Assembly (NCBI GenBank): GCA_964408795.1
Contig: CAYPAW010000073.1
Location: 1 to 45,575 of the forward strand
Direction of reading: 5' to 3'
DNA: 45,575 bases
Origin: JABMQB01 sp964408795
GTDB taxonomy: Bacteria > Bacteroidota > Bacteroidia > Bacteroidales > Prolixibacteraceae
The translations under genes were made by a program, and so were the position numbers. Below are positions 1 through 9,431 of the stretch, piece after piece (positions within the stretch are counted from its first letter, which is position 1; each line of letters begins with the position of its first letter). Under the pieces are notes generated by a model. The model did no database searches, was not told where the DNA came from, and was given only the letters and a program-made list of their open reading frames with translations.

Positions 1-504
1 TGATTAAAAGAAGTTCATGTGAGAGCGAAGCGGTTCCATACGTTCTTAAATTTATGATTAAGTTATGGGACGAATTATAAATTTTAAACGTATGAATAAC
101 GCTCAGGTTAACCCCGACTTAGATGAAGTTAAACGTTGGAAGAAAGTTTTACTGAATCTTAGTCGCTGTCGGAGACAGGAATCATTCATGAATTATTTGG
201 GTTAGTAACACATTGTATTTAAGTTGTTTAGATAATGATCTTAAGGGGTATTTCGTATTTTAATGCCTTGGAGGCAAAAACTTTAGAGCCAGGGAAAAAC
301 AAATTCACCAAAGCGCACAAAGATGAAACAGGAATAGAATCCTTAATCACCAGATTTTAAGAACCTTTTAAATTTATCCGTCGATATAAAAACGGAGGCA
401 TCCTACCCGGTTGCGGTTAGCCTGTACTTTATGCCTATTTTTATACCCTATACCCATGGTTCAGGTTTAATTGCGATATTTATGGCACCGGAATAATTTC
501 AGAG
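1..504. other. AT-rich gene-free left end
   Basis: No coding region here has recognisable content. The stretch is visibly richer in A and T than the genes to its right. It contains an imperfect inverted repeat (about 37-55 against 77-94) and only very short open frames, the longest I noted being 46 codons at 65-205. I see no tRNA cloverleaf and no clear promoter for the symporter that starts at 505. It could be degraded sequence or the 3' side of something left of the window. Confidence 0.5.
37..94. repeat. Imperfect inverted repeat
   Basis: The left arm CATACGTTCTTAAATTTAT (37-55) and the right arm ATAAATTTTAAACGTATG (77-94) are reverse complements apart from one gap and one mismatch, with about 21 bases between them. 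They could form a long AT-rich stem or be the remnant of a mobile-element end. No transposase is visible nearby. Confidence 0.45.
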
Positions 505-1848
505 ATGTTGTATACTATTGTTGTTCTATATTTTCTGGTCATTGCAGGAGTCGGTCTGGTTGCCCGTTTTCAGATTAAAACACCGGAAGATTTTTACATT
601 GCCGGCAAAAAAGGAGGCTTGTTCCAGATTTCGGGAAGCTTGTTAGGGACCATCCTGGGAGGCTCTGCCATCATAGGAACCCTGGAATTAAGCCTTCAGA
701 ACGGATGGGCTGCAGTTTGGTTTCCGGTGTGTGCAGCCCTGGGTCTTTTCCTGCTGGCTCCTCTTGCCAGGCATGTATACCGGTATGGGAACTTTACCCT
801 TCCCGAACTTCTGGGACGCTTTTACGGGCATCAAGCAGAAAAAATCGCCTCAGCGATCATTCCCCTGGCCTGGTTGGGAATCATCGGAGCCCAGATCATC
901 GGAGCAGCTAAAATCCTGAACAGCATGCACATCATGAGCTATTCGGGAGCAGCCATTTTATGCAGCTCGGTTTTTGTTTTCTATACCCTTGCCGGAGGCC
1001 AGAAAAGCATTTTAAAAACCGATCTGATCCAGTCTTTTCTGATCCTCTCGGTTCTTTTTCTTTTGTTTTTTTTAACCGGTAAGAATCCGGAAATCCTTCA
1101 GGCAACACCCATCCATAAGGGACTCTTTCATGCTGACTTCACCCTTTTCGATCTGATTATTCTCTTTCTGACCTATTCTACTACCTTTATCGTCGGACCG
1201 GATATCTATTCCCGAATTTTTTGTGCCGGTTCAGAAAGAACCGCTTTCCGAAGTGTTCTCGTGGTGGGGGTAATCCTTTTACCCGTGGCTTTCATCCTGA
1301 CGTATTTAGGGATACACACTCCTCTTTCGGGGGCAGCAGGAGATATCAGCGGCCTGTTGATCTCCTGGCAAAATATGTTTCCCGGCTGGGTTACCGGTCT
1401 TTTGCTGGCCGCATTGCTTTCAGCTATGATGTCATCGGCAGATACAACCCTGCTCACTGCTTCCATGATTGTCAGTGAGCTACTATCCGGTCCCCTTTCC
1501 GGAAAAAAATCCCTGGTTCTGACCAAAATATTCATTGTTGGATCCGGTATCCTGAGCCTCATTATTTCGCTGTACATAACCTCGGTGATCGATTCTCTGT
1601 TGCTGGCTTTAAGCATTTTCTCGGGGGCTTTTTTTGTTCCTGTGCTGGCAGGATTGACCGGTTTAACACCCCGTGCAAACAGAATACTCCCAGCCATTAT
1701 CACCGGAGGGATGCTCGCGTTGGGCGGGAAACTGATCGGAATGTACTTTCATGAACTGACCGGTAACATTCTCATCGTGTTCTCTTTTATTGCCAATGCC
1801 GGCATTTTGTTTCTCCCCTTGCGGGGATTCCATTACGCTTCACGGTAA
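505..1848 (+). CDS. Sodium:solute symporter (SSS family)
   Basis: This 447-residue protein is almost entirely hydrophobic, with about a dozen membrane segments, and should move an organic solute into the cell with sodium. The N-terminal stretch around residues 30-60 (FYIAGKKGG followed by a Gly/Ser-rich helix) and the later motif MMSSADTT near residues 308-315 match the SSS (PutP/PanF/SglT) fold. In known members the Ser/Thr residues of that late helix help bind sodium. The length is a little short for the family, which is often about 500 residues. The substrate cannot be read from the sequence. The gene stands alone and converges on the dipeptidase gene, with 12 bases between the two stop codons. 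Confidence 0.88.
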   Translation: MLYTIVVLYFLVIAGVGLVARFQIKTPEDFYIAGKKGGLFQISGSLLGTILGGSAIIGTLELSLQNGWAAVWFPVCAALGLFLLAPLARHVYRYGNFTLPELLGRFYGHQAEKIASAIIPLAWLGIIGAQIIGAAKILNSMHIMSYSGAAILCSSVFVFYTLAGGQKSILKTDLIQSFLILSVLFLLFFLTGKNPEILQATPIHKGLFHADFTLFDLIILFLTYSTTFIVGPDIYSRIFCAGSERTAFRSVLVVGVILLPVAFILTYLGIHTPLSGAAGDISGLLISWQNMFPGWVTGLLLAALLSAMMSSADTTLLTASMIVSELLSGPLSGKKSLVLTKIFIVGSGILSLIISLYITSVIDSLLLALSIFSGAFFVPVLAGLTGLTPRANRILPAIITGGMLALGGKLIGMYFHELTGNILIVFSFIANAGILFLPLRGFHYASR

Positions 1849-1860
1849 AAAAAACATAGA

Positions 1861-3318
1861 TCAGGCACCTATCTGTTCGAGCACATCCTTCAGGTGTTGC
1901 CAGAACTTATCTACCGTAGCTATTTCGAGGGATTCATCCGGAGAGTGGGCATTCCGGATGGTTGGTCCAAACGAAACCATATCCAGCTTCGGATATTTAG
2001 CCAGGAAGAGTCCGCACTCCAGGCCGGCATGAATCGAACGGACAACCGGTTTGTGCCCGAACAACCGTTGGTAGGAATCTACCGTGATCTTCAACACATC
2101 CGAATCCGGATTGGGAGTCCATCCCGGGTATCCGTCGGTGTGAACCACGGTAGCCTTTCCAAGACTGAAAACCGCTTCTACCATACGCGCTGCATCCAGT
2201 TTGCGGCTTTCAATTTCGCTACGCTGACTGGTGGTTATCACCAACGAGTGATGATCCCCGGGTTTCACAGAAGCCAGATTCGTGGATGTTTCCACCATAC
2301 CCTCCATACGGCTGCTCCACTCCAGGACCCCATGCGGACAGGCATACAGCATATGCAAAAACAGATCACGGCTTTGGCGATCCATGGTAAAGGGCGGCAA
2401 ATCCGTCGATTCAAAGCGTAACCTAAGGGTCGCCTCTGTTTTCTCATACTCATGCTCTATTTCGGATGCAAATCCATTGAAAGCGGCTATCAGCTTCTCT
2501 TTGTATTTATGAGGCAATGCCACTACAGCATACGCTTCACGGGCAATGGCATTCCGGAGGTTTCCTCCGTTAAATGCAGCAATTTCCAATTCATACTCTT
2601 TGGCAGCCTGCCATAAAAACCGGGTTAGAATCTTTATGGCATTGCCCCTGCCTTTATGGATATCATCCCCTGAATGACCTCCCCTCAACCCGGCGACGGA
2701 TATCTTCAGGGCAAAGAAATTGCGGGGAGTCGGTTTGGGTTCATAACCAAAGGTTCCCAGGGTATCGATTCCTCCGGCACAACCGATGAATATTTCCCCT
2801 TCGTCCTCTGAATCGAGATTCAGGAGGATCTCTCCGTTCATAAATCCGGGTTCCAGGGCAAAAGCTCCGGTCAGCCCGGTTTCCTCATCTACGGTAAACA
2901 AGCATTCAATGGGTCCATGACGGATGGTATCAGAACTCAAAACAGCCATCTGAGCAGCTATGCCAATCCCACAATCGGCTCCCAGGGTTGTCCCGTTGGC
3001 TTTTACCCATTCCCCTTTAATCAGTGGCTCTATAGCATCGCGATCAAAATCAAACTCCTTGTCACTGTTCTTCTCACATACCATATCCATATGCGTCTGA
3101 AGAACCACAACCGGAGCCCCTTCTCTTCCTTTGGCGGCAGGTTTCGAGATCAACAAATTTCCGGCTTTATCGGTTTTTGACGTCAAATTATGACGGGCTG
3201 CAAAATCCATCAGGAATTGCCGTATTTTGTCTTCTTTTCCGGAAGCCCGGGGTACTTCACAAATTTTTTCAAAATAACTCCAAATTTCCGTGGGGTTTAA
3301 TGCATGCAAACGACTCAT
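1861..3318 (-). CDS. pepD: Aminoacyl-histidine dipeptidase, PepD (M20 family)
   Basis: A 485-residue cytosolic metallopeptidase expected to hydrolyse dipeptides such as Xaa-His. Metal-binding residues typical of M20 PepD are visible: THMDM with His76 and Asp78, GADCGIG with Asp115, VDEETG with the catalytic Glu145 and Glu146, LNLDSED around Asp169, and the C-terminal NAHSPDE with His458. There is no signal peptide. Length and motif order match full-length bacterial PepD with its lid domain between the two catalytic halves. It probably shares a transcript with the lipoprotein gene just upstream (12 bases between the genes) and serves peptide recycling or nutrition. Confidence 0.93.
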   Translation of the reverse strand: MSRLHALNPTEIWSYFEKICEVPRASGKEDKIRQFLMDFAARHNLTSKTDKAGNLLISKPAAKGREGAPVVVLQTHMDMVCEKNSDKEFDFDRDAIEPLIKGEWVKANGTTLGADCGIGIAAQMAVLSSDTIRHGPIECLFTVDEETGLTGAFALEPGFMNGEILLNLDSEDEGEIFIGCAGGIDTLGTFGYEPKPTPRNFFALKISVAGLRGGHSGDDIHKGRGNAIKILTRFLWQAAKEYELEIAAFNGGNLRNAIAREAYAVVALPHKYKEKLIAAFNGFASEIEHEYEKTEATLRLRFESTDLPPFTMDRQSRDLFLHMLYACPHGVLEWSSRMEGMVETSTNLASVKPGDHHSLVITTSQRSEIESRKLDAARMVEAVFSLGKATVVHTDGYPGWTPNPDSDVLKITVDSYQRLFGHKPVVRSIHAGLECGLFLAKYPKLDMVSFGPTIRNAHSPDESLEIATVDKFWQHLKDVLEQIGA

Positions 3319-3330
3319 AGTTTTTTTTTC

Positions 3331-4470
3331 TTATTCTTTATTATACGCTCTGAAAAACCGCCTTAGTTTTCCGGTTAACTGGTTGTAAATAGGCTTTGTA
3401 AATTCCACAAACAATTCCTGGCCGGGAGGAAGGGGAGCTAGTTTCCATTTCGTAAGTTCCAGTTGCTCCTTATCAAGAGCTTCTTTATCACCCACAAACA
3501 TAGCATACTCATTGACCCAGGTAAAAGAACCGGGAATACGCTCATTCAAAAGCAGTTTACCTCCCTGTCCTTCTGTTATCTTCACATCCAGAACACCTCC
3601 GGAGTTAACCTTATCGGCATAGGTTTTCAACTTAGCGGAATAGGTCCTGTAGATTACCCTTGTGGTATCTTTTGTTTCAACCTGTACCCGCCGGTTTACT
3701 TCCTCTTCTTTTTCTGAATGCTCGGTCTGACCCACCACAAAATCGTAAAACTCAAGGCTGACAACCATATCAGGAACGTGAAGACCAGCCTGTTTTGCCT
3801 GATCGGGCGAATAAAAATTCACAAAACTTCTCTCCGGGAACTCGTTGTTCAGAAACTCAAACACGTTATTGTAAAAAAATTCTGATGACAACTGGTATCG
3901 TTGGGCATGAACCGGTATGGCTTCAAGGAACACCCTCAGGGTTCCCAGGTCTTTTGCTTCCCGGAGCTTTTCGTCTACATCCCTGTACCCCGGCATGAAA
4001 TGTACAACATCCTCAAAATGAAAGAAAGCTTCACGGGCTGACTCCCGGGTTCGTTGTTCCAGCAGTGCGGTTCCGGCCTCATAACTTTCAGCAGCTGCTT
4101 TTTCCCTGGCCGTAGTCAGTTCCGACAGATAAACCTTCGGATCCCGGATGATATTCCGGGCAGCAGGTGTCTGACGCACCTCACCGGAAAGAGTATTCAC
4201 CTGTTCCATGAGATCAACAGAACGTCCCCATTTAAAGGGTTCATTCAGCGTCATGACACGATCAATCTCTTCCTGAGCCCAGTCGATAGCCAGAGGATAC
4301 CCCTCTTTCAATACGTTGATCGCTCTCCGGTTGTCCGGATCCGATTGCAACCGCTGCAAAGCCTTCGAAACAGCTGAAAAATATTCCCCATGCTGCAACG
4401 CCTTCTTCCCGGTCGAACAACCCGAAAGCAAAAGCCCGAAAGCAAACAAAAACAAAAGATTATGTTTCAT
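3331..4470 (-). CDS. Lipoprotein of unknown function
   Basis: I do not recognise a named family. From the ATG at 4470 the protein has 379 residues and begins with a clean lipoprotein signal ending LLSGC (Cys18). An in-frame ATG at 4494 would put eight extra residues before this signal, so the later start is preferred. The middle part is helical and charged, with TPR-like spacing (stretches around EQRTRESAREAFFHFEDV and DVDEKLREAKDL). The C-terminal half is beta-rich. It lies between a large GH2 lipoprotein (55 bases upstream) and PepD (12 bases downstream) on the same strand. An envelope-located scaffold is likely, with no enzymatic motif seen. Confidence 0.75.
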   Translation of the reverse strand: MKHNLLFLFAFGLLLSGCSTGKKALQHGEYFSAVSKALQRLQSDPDNRRAINVLKEGYPLAIDWAQEEIDRVMTLNEPFKWGRSVDLMEQVNTLSGEVRQTPAARNIIRDPKVYLSELTTAREKAAAESYEAGTALLEQRTRESAREAFFHFEDVVHFMPGYRDVDEKLREAKDLGTLRVFLEAIPVHAQRYQLSSEFFYNNVFEFLNNEFPERSFVNFYSPDQAKQAGLHVPDMVVSLEFYDFVVGQTEHSEKEEEVNRRVQVETKDTTRVIYRTYSAKLKTYADKVNSGGVLDVKITEGQGGKLLLNERIPGSFTWVNEYAMFVGDKEALDKEQLELTKWKLAPLPPGQELFVEFTKPIYNQLTGKLRRFFRAYNKE

Positions 4471-4525
4471 GTAAATTAAATTTTTAAAAGACACTCATTC
4501 TGTTTATTTATTTTATTCCGTTGTT

Positions 4526-7500
4526 TCAAAGCAGATTAAATCCGGACACGATCACCTTCGGTTTTTCGCCACGTGAGTCCTCTTTTTTAACGGTCATTTG
4601 TATGGTTTTCATTTCACCCGGTAGAAGGGAAATATAATTATCGCTGTACAAAGCCGGCAGGATCCTCTCTTTTGATTCTTCGCCCACAATCATCAGGCGG
4701 ATCATTAGAGCCGGTGTCCGGGTATTGTTTTCGAGGGTTGTTTCGAGCAGCCATTCCGCTCCCCTCTTTCGGAGGTTTGTTTTGCACTTCAGGGTTACGT
4801 TGGGAAGTTCATTCAGAGCCTGGTAATTTCCCTCTTCCCGTCCCCGCCAGTAAAAATTCTCCGATAACAGTTGCTGATTTTTTGTCAGTGTGAGTTTTAT
4901 AAAATGAGTTTCCGATAACCCTTCCGGGAATTCCAGTTTAAAGATTTTCGTTGTGGTATCCTCCCGGCTATCGAGGGTCGTATCCTTCTCCCATAGCAGG
5001 GAGCCATCCATATTGAAGATCTGCGCCTGAGCTGTCAACTCCTGTTGGTCACACGCGTGGAGGTTTACCACTTCCACATCGTCCCACACGGGATTCCACT
5101 GGATATGAAGCGGTTCATTGGCTTTCTTGCATCCGAAATAAGCAGCTGTGGGTTCAAAATAGTAGTCGTAGGTTTGCCACACCATCGAAGGCCAGGCCGG
5201 ATGGCTCATCCAGAGGATCAGTCCTTTGCGGTACTGGCTTCGTCCTTCAAACATGGCTCTGTACCCGTTGTAGTTGATCCATTGTGCCCGTTCTGTAAAT
5301 TCCCGGGCATGGGTAGGTGCACCCCATCCTTTTTCAATCATTGCATTGAATGAAGCAGCTCCCTGGGCTCCTTCGAGGCAATAGTCGTGTAATCCATAGA
5401 GGCTGTTTTGAGGCCAGAGGGCATTCTCCGGAAGGGTAAGTGCCAGACTTTCAAAGGTCATTACATTGGGCATTCCGCGTTCGCTATGAAGTTTATCGCG
5501 GCCATAGAGCAGGTAATAATCCCTGGGAGGTAACGCCCGGTAAGGTCCCCCTCCGCTGACAACCCCCATGGAGGAATTGGAAATATAATGGATCCCCGGA
5601 TGAAGCTCCGGAACGATCTGCCGTAGCGGCTGGTCAATCTCCGGAGGTGGATTTCCTTCGTTTCTGCCCACATAAATAGCTATGGACGGATGGTTTCGAA
5701 TGCGTTTGATCATATTCCGGGCATTGGCAAGGAACATGTCCGGATCATACGGATTGGGCCCGTCTACCGGATTGGCTAGCCAGAAATCCTGCCAGACCAT
5801 GATGCCATGGCGGTCACAGGCTTCGTAAAACTCCTCATCGCCGGTCTGGCCCACCCAATTGCGGATCATCGTGAAATTCATATCGGCATGGTAGCCTACC
5901 GCAATATCGTATTCCCGACCCCGGTAGGCCAGGTTCGACTCCGGGAATCCCCAGTTGCCTCCCCGTCCGATAAACCTTCGTCCGTTGATGTAAATACTCA
6001 GAATGTTATTGGTTTCATCGAAAGCCATCTTGCGTACTCCCGAACGGAAGGTCTCTTCATCAAGCAGATCGCCCTGTGATGATTCAAAAGCCAGGTGCAC
6101 CTCATACAGGTGCGGTTTTCCATACCCGTTGGGCCACCATAGTTCAGGGTCTTCAAACCGCAACTGCGGATGGGTTGCAGGCGTTAGCCGGATGATTTTC
6201 GAGCCCCGGGGACTCAGGGATACCGCTTCCTCAAAACCAATGGGCCCGTAGGTTCCGGTTATTTTGCCTTCAACGGCCCTGTCCAGGTGATTGGTAAGTG
6301 TTGCTTCTACACAAATATCGGCCGAGGAAGTATCCGGAAGCGGTAGATCGGTGGTCACAAAGGGATCATCCATGGTAACCCCTCCATTGGTTGTCAGGTA
6401 AACGTCGTTCCAGATACCTATATTCCTACCCCGGATAGTCGGAATCCAGTCCCACCCCACCGAAGCATGAAAAGTCGGATTATCCGCTCCGAGGATGCCT
6501 CCGTTTTTATCGGGACTCAGACGGGTCTGTTCCTTGACGCAACCTATATGATCGTTTTTCCGGATGCACACAGCCAGACTATTCGTGGCTTCCGGGAAAA
6601 TAAGATCCGTGACATCGAAAATACCTTTCATAAAAGCACCTTCGATTCTTCCTGCTTTTTTACCATTCAGAAAAACATCCGCTTTCCAGTTGATTCCGTC
6701 AAAATTCAGGAAAAACCGTTCATCCGAAAAATCCGCCGGCAGGGTAAATTCATTGCGGTACCAGAAGTCGGAATGAAAAAACGACTCGGAGATCATCAGC
6801 TGGTTATCGGCATAATTGGGATTGGGCACAGCGCCTGCATTTTTGTAGCTCATGAGCACTGTTGCGGGTACCGTAGCAATTACCCATTGGGAATCATCGT
6901 ATCCGTTTTGAGCGATTTCAGGTCCCTCTTCCTTCACACGGGAGGCGCGCTGGATTTTCCAGTTTCCCCCGGCCAGTGTCAGTTGATTGCCCGAGGCCGC
7001 AGGAGATGCTTTGGGTACAGGGACGACTCCTCCTTTCCCCATAATTTCTACTTCACTGAGAACCATACGATGGGTTGCATCACCCTCCATGAGGATCCGC
7101 ACATATCTTCCGGAAGCTCCTTTTCCCAGCACGATCTGATCGGTGAGTTCATTTCCTCCAGGCAGTGGGGCTACATCCGTCCACACTTCGGCATCGTTGG
7201 ATACCTGAATAACTCCCGACTCTGGTTTCTGGATCCAGTACAACCGTATAACATCAAAGGTTGCTGCCGCACCCAGATCGATGGAGATCCACTCCTGACC
7301 GGCACTTTCGCTCATCCAGGCACTCGTGAAGACATGCGAAGGAGCCATTTCCACCCGTTCCTCTCCCAAATAGAAATCCAGATCGCCGATTTCCCAGGTT
7401 TTGGCACAGGCCGTCGTAAAAGCTACTTTGTACCGGCTGAAAGTGGACGGTTCAAATTCAAACACCTGTTCCAGAGACCGTGACGGCTCGGGAGGACTAA

Positions 7501-8200
7501 ATTCAAATGTGAAGGATGGCTGGGGTTCATTCGGATCCGAAGGACCCAAAAAATCAGCAAACGGGTTGACACTATTTCCCAGGGAATCTTTCGGCAGGTT
7601 TTTCATCATCTCAGCAAACGGATTGTGGATCTCCTTGCCGGGGAGTCCCGAACCACGCTGCTGGTCCAGGAGTTCCCATGACAACCCGTCATGGGAACCA
7701 AAAAGACGAAAATCCCACCCTCCGGATTTGTTTTCATCGTAGGTTAATTCCCCGTTAATGTGAATGCTGTTTATTGAGGGCATCCAAACATCTCCCCCTA
7801 TTTCAAATACAAGCCAGATCGTATTTCCCTGAATGGTCTTCACCGAACCCGTCACATGATCAAGCAGCCATTCCCGTTCATTTTTGGGAACCTCCCCCTC
7901 GTTGGTTGTCAATGAAAAATAATACGGTACCTTATCTGAAATGATCCCATCGGTAACCAGTTGGGCCGTAAGATTATAATCATAACTCCCGGAATGCCGG
8001 GCCGGTCGCATAAGAGCCAGATTACGGTAGGTTACAGTGTCTCTTTTAAATACCGGAGAAAAGTTTTCCTCCGGATTCCCGGGATAAAAACCTGTACCCA
8101 GGGTATATTCCGGATCCTTCGTGCTGCAGGAAAACATCAATATACTGAGAAAAAAAACAGGGATATAGCTGTTAAATTTGAACAATGTGTGTGGTTTCAT
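4526..8200 (-). CDS. GH2 family exo-glycosidase lipoprotein with discoidin-like domains
   Basis: A 1224-residue protein with a lipoprotein signal (LMFSC, Cys25), so anchored in an envelope membrane. Residues about 55-400 hold one or two F5/8 type C-like (CBM32-like) beta-sandwiches, the clearer one around 290-395. From about 410 onward comes a GH2 architecture: sugar-binding domain, immunoglobulin-like domain, TIM barrel and C-terminal beta domains. The likely acid/base is Glu848 in VGRNEGNPP and the likely nucleophile Glu917 in MTFESLAL, 69 residues apart. The motif WPSMVWQTYDYYFEPTAAYF resembles the exo-beta-glucosaminidase and beta-mannosidase branch of GH2. The substrate is therefore probably a beta-mannoside or beta-glucosaminide, but this is inference. 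No SusC/SusD pair flanks it. Confidence 0.85.
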   Translation of the reverse strand: MKPHTLFKFNSYIPVFFLSILMFSCSTKDPEYTLGTGFYPGNPEENFSPVFKRDTVTYRNLALMRPARHSGSYDYNLTAQLVTDGIISDKVPYYFSLTTNEGEVPKNEREWLLDHVTGSVKTIQGNTIWLVFEIGGDVWMPSINSIHINGELTYDENKSGGWDFRLFGSHDGLSWELLDQQRGSGLPGKEIHNPFAEMMKNLPKDSLGNSVNPFADFLGPSDPNEPQPSFTFEFSPPEPSRSLEQVFEFEPSTFSRYKVAFTTACAKTWEIGDLDFYLGEERVEMAPSHVFTSAWMSESAGQEWISIDLGAAATFDVIRLYWIQKPESGVIQVSNDAEVWTDVAPLPGGNELTDQIVLGKGASGRYVRILMEGDATHRMVLSEVEIMGKGGVVPVPKASPAASGNQLTLAGGNWKIQRASRVKEEGPEIAQNGYDDSQWVIATVPATVLMSYKNAGAVPNPNYADNQLMISESFFHSDFWYRNEFTLPADFSDERFFLNFDGINWKADVFLNGKKAGRIEGAFMKGIFDVTDLIFPEATNSLAVCIRKNDHIGCVKEQTRLSPDKNGGILGADNPTFHASVGWDWIPTIRGRNIGIWNDVYLTTNGGVTMDDPFVTTDLPLPDTSSADICVEATLTNHLDRAVEGKITGTYGPIGFEEAVSLSPRGSKIIRLTPATHPQLRFEDPELWWPNGYGKPHLYEVHLAFESSQGDLLDEETFRSGVRKMAFDETNNILSIYINGRRFIGRGGNWGFPESNLAYRGREYDIAVGYHADMNFTMIRNWVGQTGDEEFYEACDRHGIMVWQDFWLANPVDGPNPYDPDMFLANARNMIKRIRNHPSIAIYVGRNEGNPPPEIDQPLRQIVPELHPGIHYISNSSMGVVSGGGPYRALPPRDYYLLYGRDKLHSERGMPNVMTFESLALTLPENALWPQNSLYGLHDYCLEGAQGAASFNAMIEKGWGAPTHAREFTERAQWINYNGYRAMFEGRSQYRKGLILWMSHPAWPSMVWQTYDYYFEPTAAYFGCKKANEPLHIQWNPVWDDVEVVNLHACDQQELTAQAQIFNMDGSLLWEKDTTLDSREDTTTKIFKLEFPEGLSETHFIKLTLTKNQQLLSENFYWRGREEGNYQALNELPNVTLKCKTNLRKRGAEWLLETTLENNTRTPALMIRLMIVGEESKERILPALYSDNYISLLPGEMKTIQMTVKKEDSRGEKPKVIVSGFNLL

Positions 8201-8340
8201 ACGTTGGTTTTATTTGGTTATGCGAATATAAATAATTTGGATGAATAAAGAGACAGAAGGGTTGAAGAGAAAGAGGATCCAAAAAGAAAGCCTGCTCCCA
8301 TCTTACCACCAGCAAACCGTATGGGAAGAAGGATCTGGGG

Positions 8341-9105
8341 TTAGAACACCCCAAACAGCTTTAAAATGACCATTACGAGGGCTGCAATCAGTACATAGCG
8401 TACGTATTTAGCTCCTCCTCGTACGGTAAAATGGGCTCCTCCCCAGGCTCCCACCATATTGCCGGCCGCCAAAAACAAGCCTGCTTTCAGATCGACCTGA
8501 CCGTGAAAAAAATAAATACCCAGGGAAAAAACAGTATATATCAAAACAATGAATACCTTAACGGCATTTGCCCGCACCAGGTTGTGGCCGCATCCCAGTA
8601 CCAATCCGGCGAGAAGAAAAAAACCAACGCCCATCTGAATAAACCCGCCATAAAAGCCGATGCCCGTAAAAAGAATGTACTGCCAGACAGACGGGTGAGG
8701 CGAAACCGTTCCGGCCCGCTCTTTGACCCAGATATCGGGTCTGGCTACGATGATCACCAGCATGGCAACCATTAAAACGGCGATTATCCGTTCCATGAGG
8801 GAGTTGCTTATTTCAACGGCAACCAAAGCTCCGGCTATAGAACCCATAACAGCCGGTACCGCCAGCCGGTAATCCGTTTTCAGATCCAGCGCTTTCTTCT
8901 TCCGGAAAGTCTGAACACCTACTACATTCTGCAAAAGAATAGCGATCCGGTTCGTGCCATTGGCTACATTGGCCGGTAGACCAAGAAACATCAGCAACGG
9001 AAGGGTTAGTGTGGAACCGCCCCCGGCAACCGTATTGATAAATCCGGCCACTAAACCGACTCCTACCAATGCCAATACATTGTACCATTCCATAGTGGTT
9101 GCCAA
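8341..9105 (-). CDS. TauE/SafE-type membrane permease (sulfite exporter family)
   Basis: A 254-residue, very hydrophobic protein with about seven or eight membrane helices. The N-terminal GFINTVAGGGSTLTLPLL stretch and the second-half GFYGGFIQMGVGFF stretch are the two internally repeated, Gly-rich segments characteristic of the TauE/SafE (DUF81) family. Members move sulfur-containing or organic anions across the inner membrane, but the substrate of this one is unknown. An alternative ATG 12 bases downstream (9093) is possible. It precedes the GH2 gene on the same strand with 140 bases between them, so co-transcription is uncertain. Confidence 0.88.
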   Translation of the reverse strand: MATTMEWYNVLALVGVGLVAGFINTVAGGGSTLTLPLLMFLGLPANVANGTNRIAILLQNVVGVQTFRKKKALDLKTDYRLAVPAVMGSIAGALVAVEISNSLMERIIAVLMVAMLVIIVARPDIWVKERAGTVSPHPSVWQYILFTGIGFYGGFIQMGVGFFLLAGLVLGCGHNLVRANAVKVFIVLIYTVFSLGIYFFHGQVDLKAGLFLAAGNMVGAWGGAHFTVRGGAKYVRYVLIAALVMVILKLFGVF

Positions 9106-9216
9106 ACAGCGAGATTCGGGTACCGGGTTGCGAAACCCTACTACGAACCTCGGATTTAGAATTTGTCAAATGTAAAAAAAAGAAACAGAAAAGAAGTATC
9201 CTTAGCGAAAGATCAT

Positions 9217-9313
9217 GAACCAGGAGCCAGGAGCCAGGAGCCAGGAAAAGTGAAAAGGTGGAAAAGTGGAAAAGTGAAGAACCAGGAACCAAGAACCAAG
9301 AATCAAGAACCAG
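9217..9313. repeat. Heptamer repeat array A (GARYCAR units)
   Basis: Four perfectly phased units (GAACCAG then GAGCCAG three times, 9217-9244) are followed by a purine-rich run containing GTGGAAAA-like repeats. Five more units follow (GAACCAG, GAACCAA, GAACCAA, GAATCAA, GAACCAG, 9279-9313). The same unit in reverse orientation builds array B at 39827-40031. Confidence 0.85.
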
Positions 9314-9340
9314 GAAAAGTAATAAGGTGGAAAAGGTTGT

Positions 9341-9385
9341 CCCGATACGCTACGCTCCCGACTTTGGTCGGGACAGGTTATCGGG
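9341..9385. repeat. Nested perfect palindrome
   Basis: The outer arms CCCGATA (9341-9347) and TATCGGG (9379-9385) are exact reverse complements. Inside them the inner arms TCCCGAC (9356-9362) and GTCGGGA (9367-9373) pair perfectly around a 4-base loop TTTG. No T-run follows, so it is not a classical terminator. Confidence 0.75.
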
Positions 9386-9399
9386 ATTAGTTCGCCCAA

Positions 9400-9431
9400 C
9401 GACATTTGGTTCGCTACGCTCCCCAATGTCG
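9400..9431. repeat. Stem-loop with 7-bp perfect arms
   Basis: CGACATT (9400-9406) pairs with AATGTCG (9425-9431). Its loop contains CGCTACGCTCCC, which also occurs at 9348-9359 inside the preceding palindrome. The two structures therefore look like related modules. Confidence 0.65.

Noticed and set aside
65..205. 46-codon open frame near the left edge
   Set aside because: Overlaps the inverted repeat, no supporting motif, spacing or neighbour. Kept only as part of the gene-free stretch.
6467..7483. 338-codon open frame on the plus strand
   Set aside because: It lies wholly antisense to the GH2 gene, whose domain motifs are convincing, and its translation has no recognisable features.
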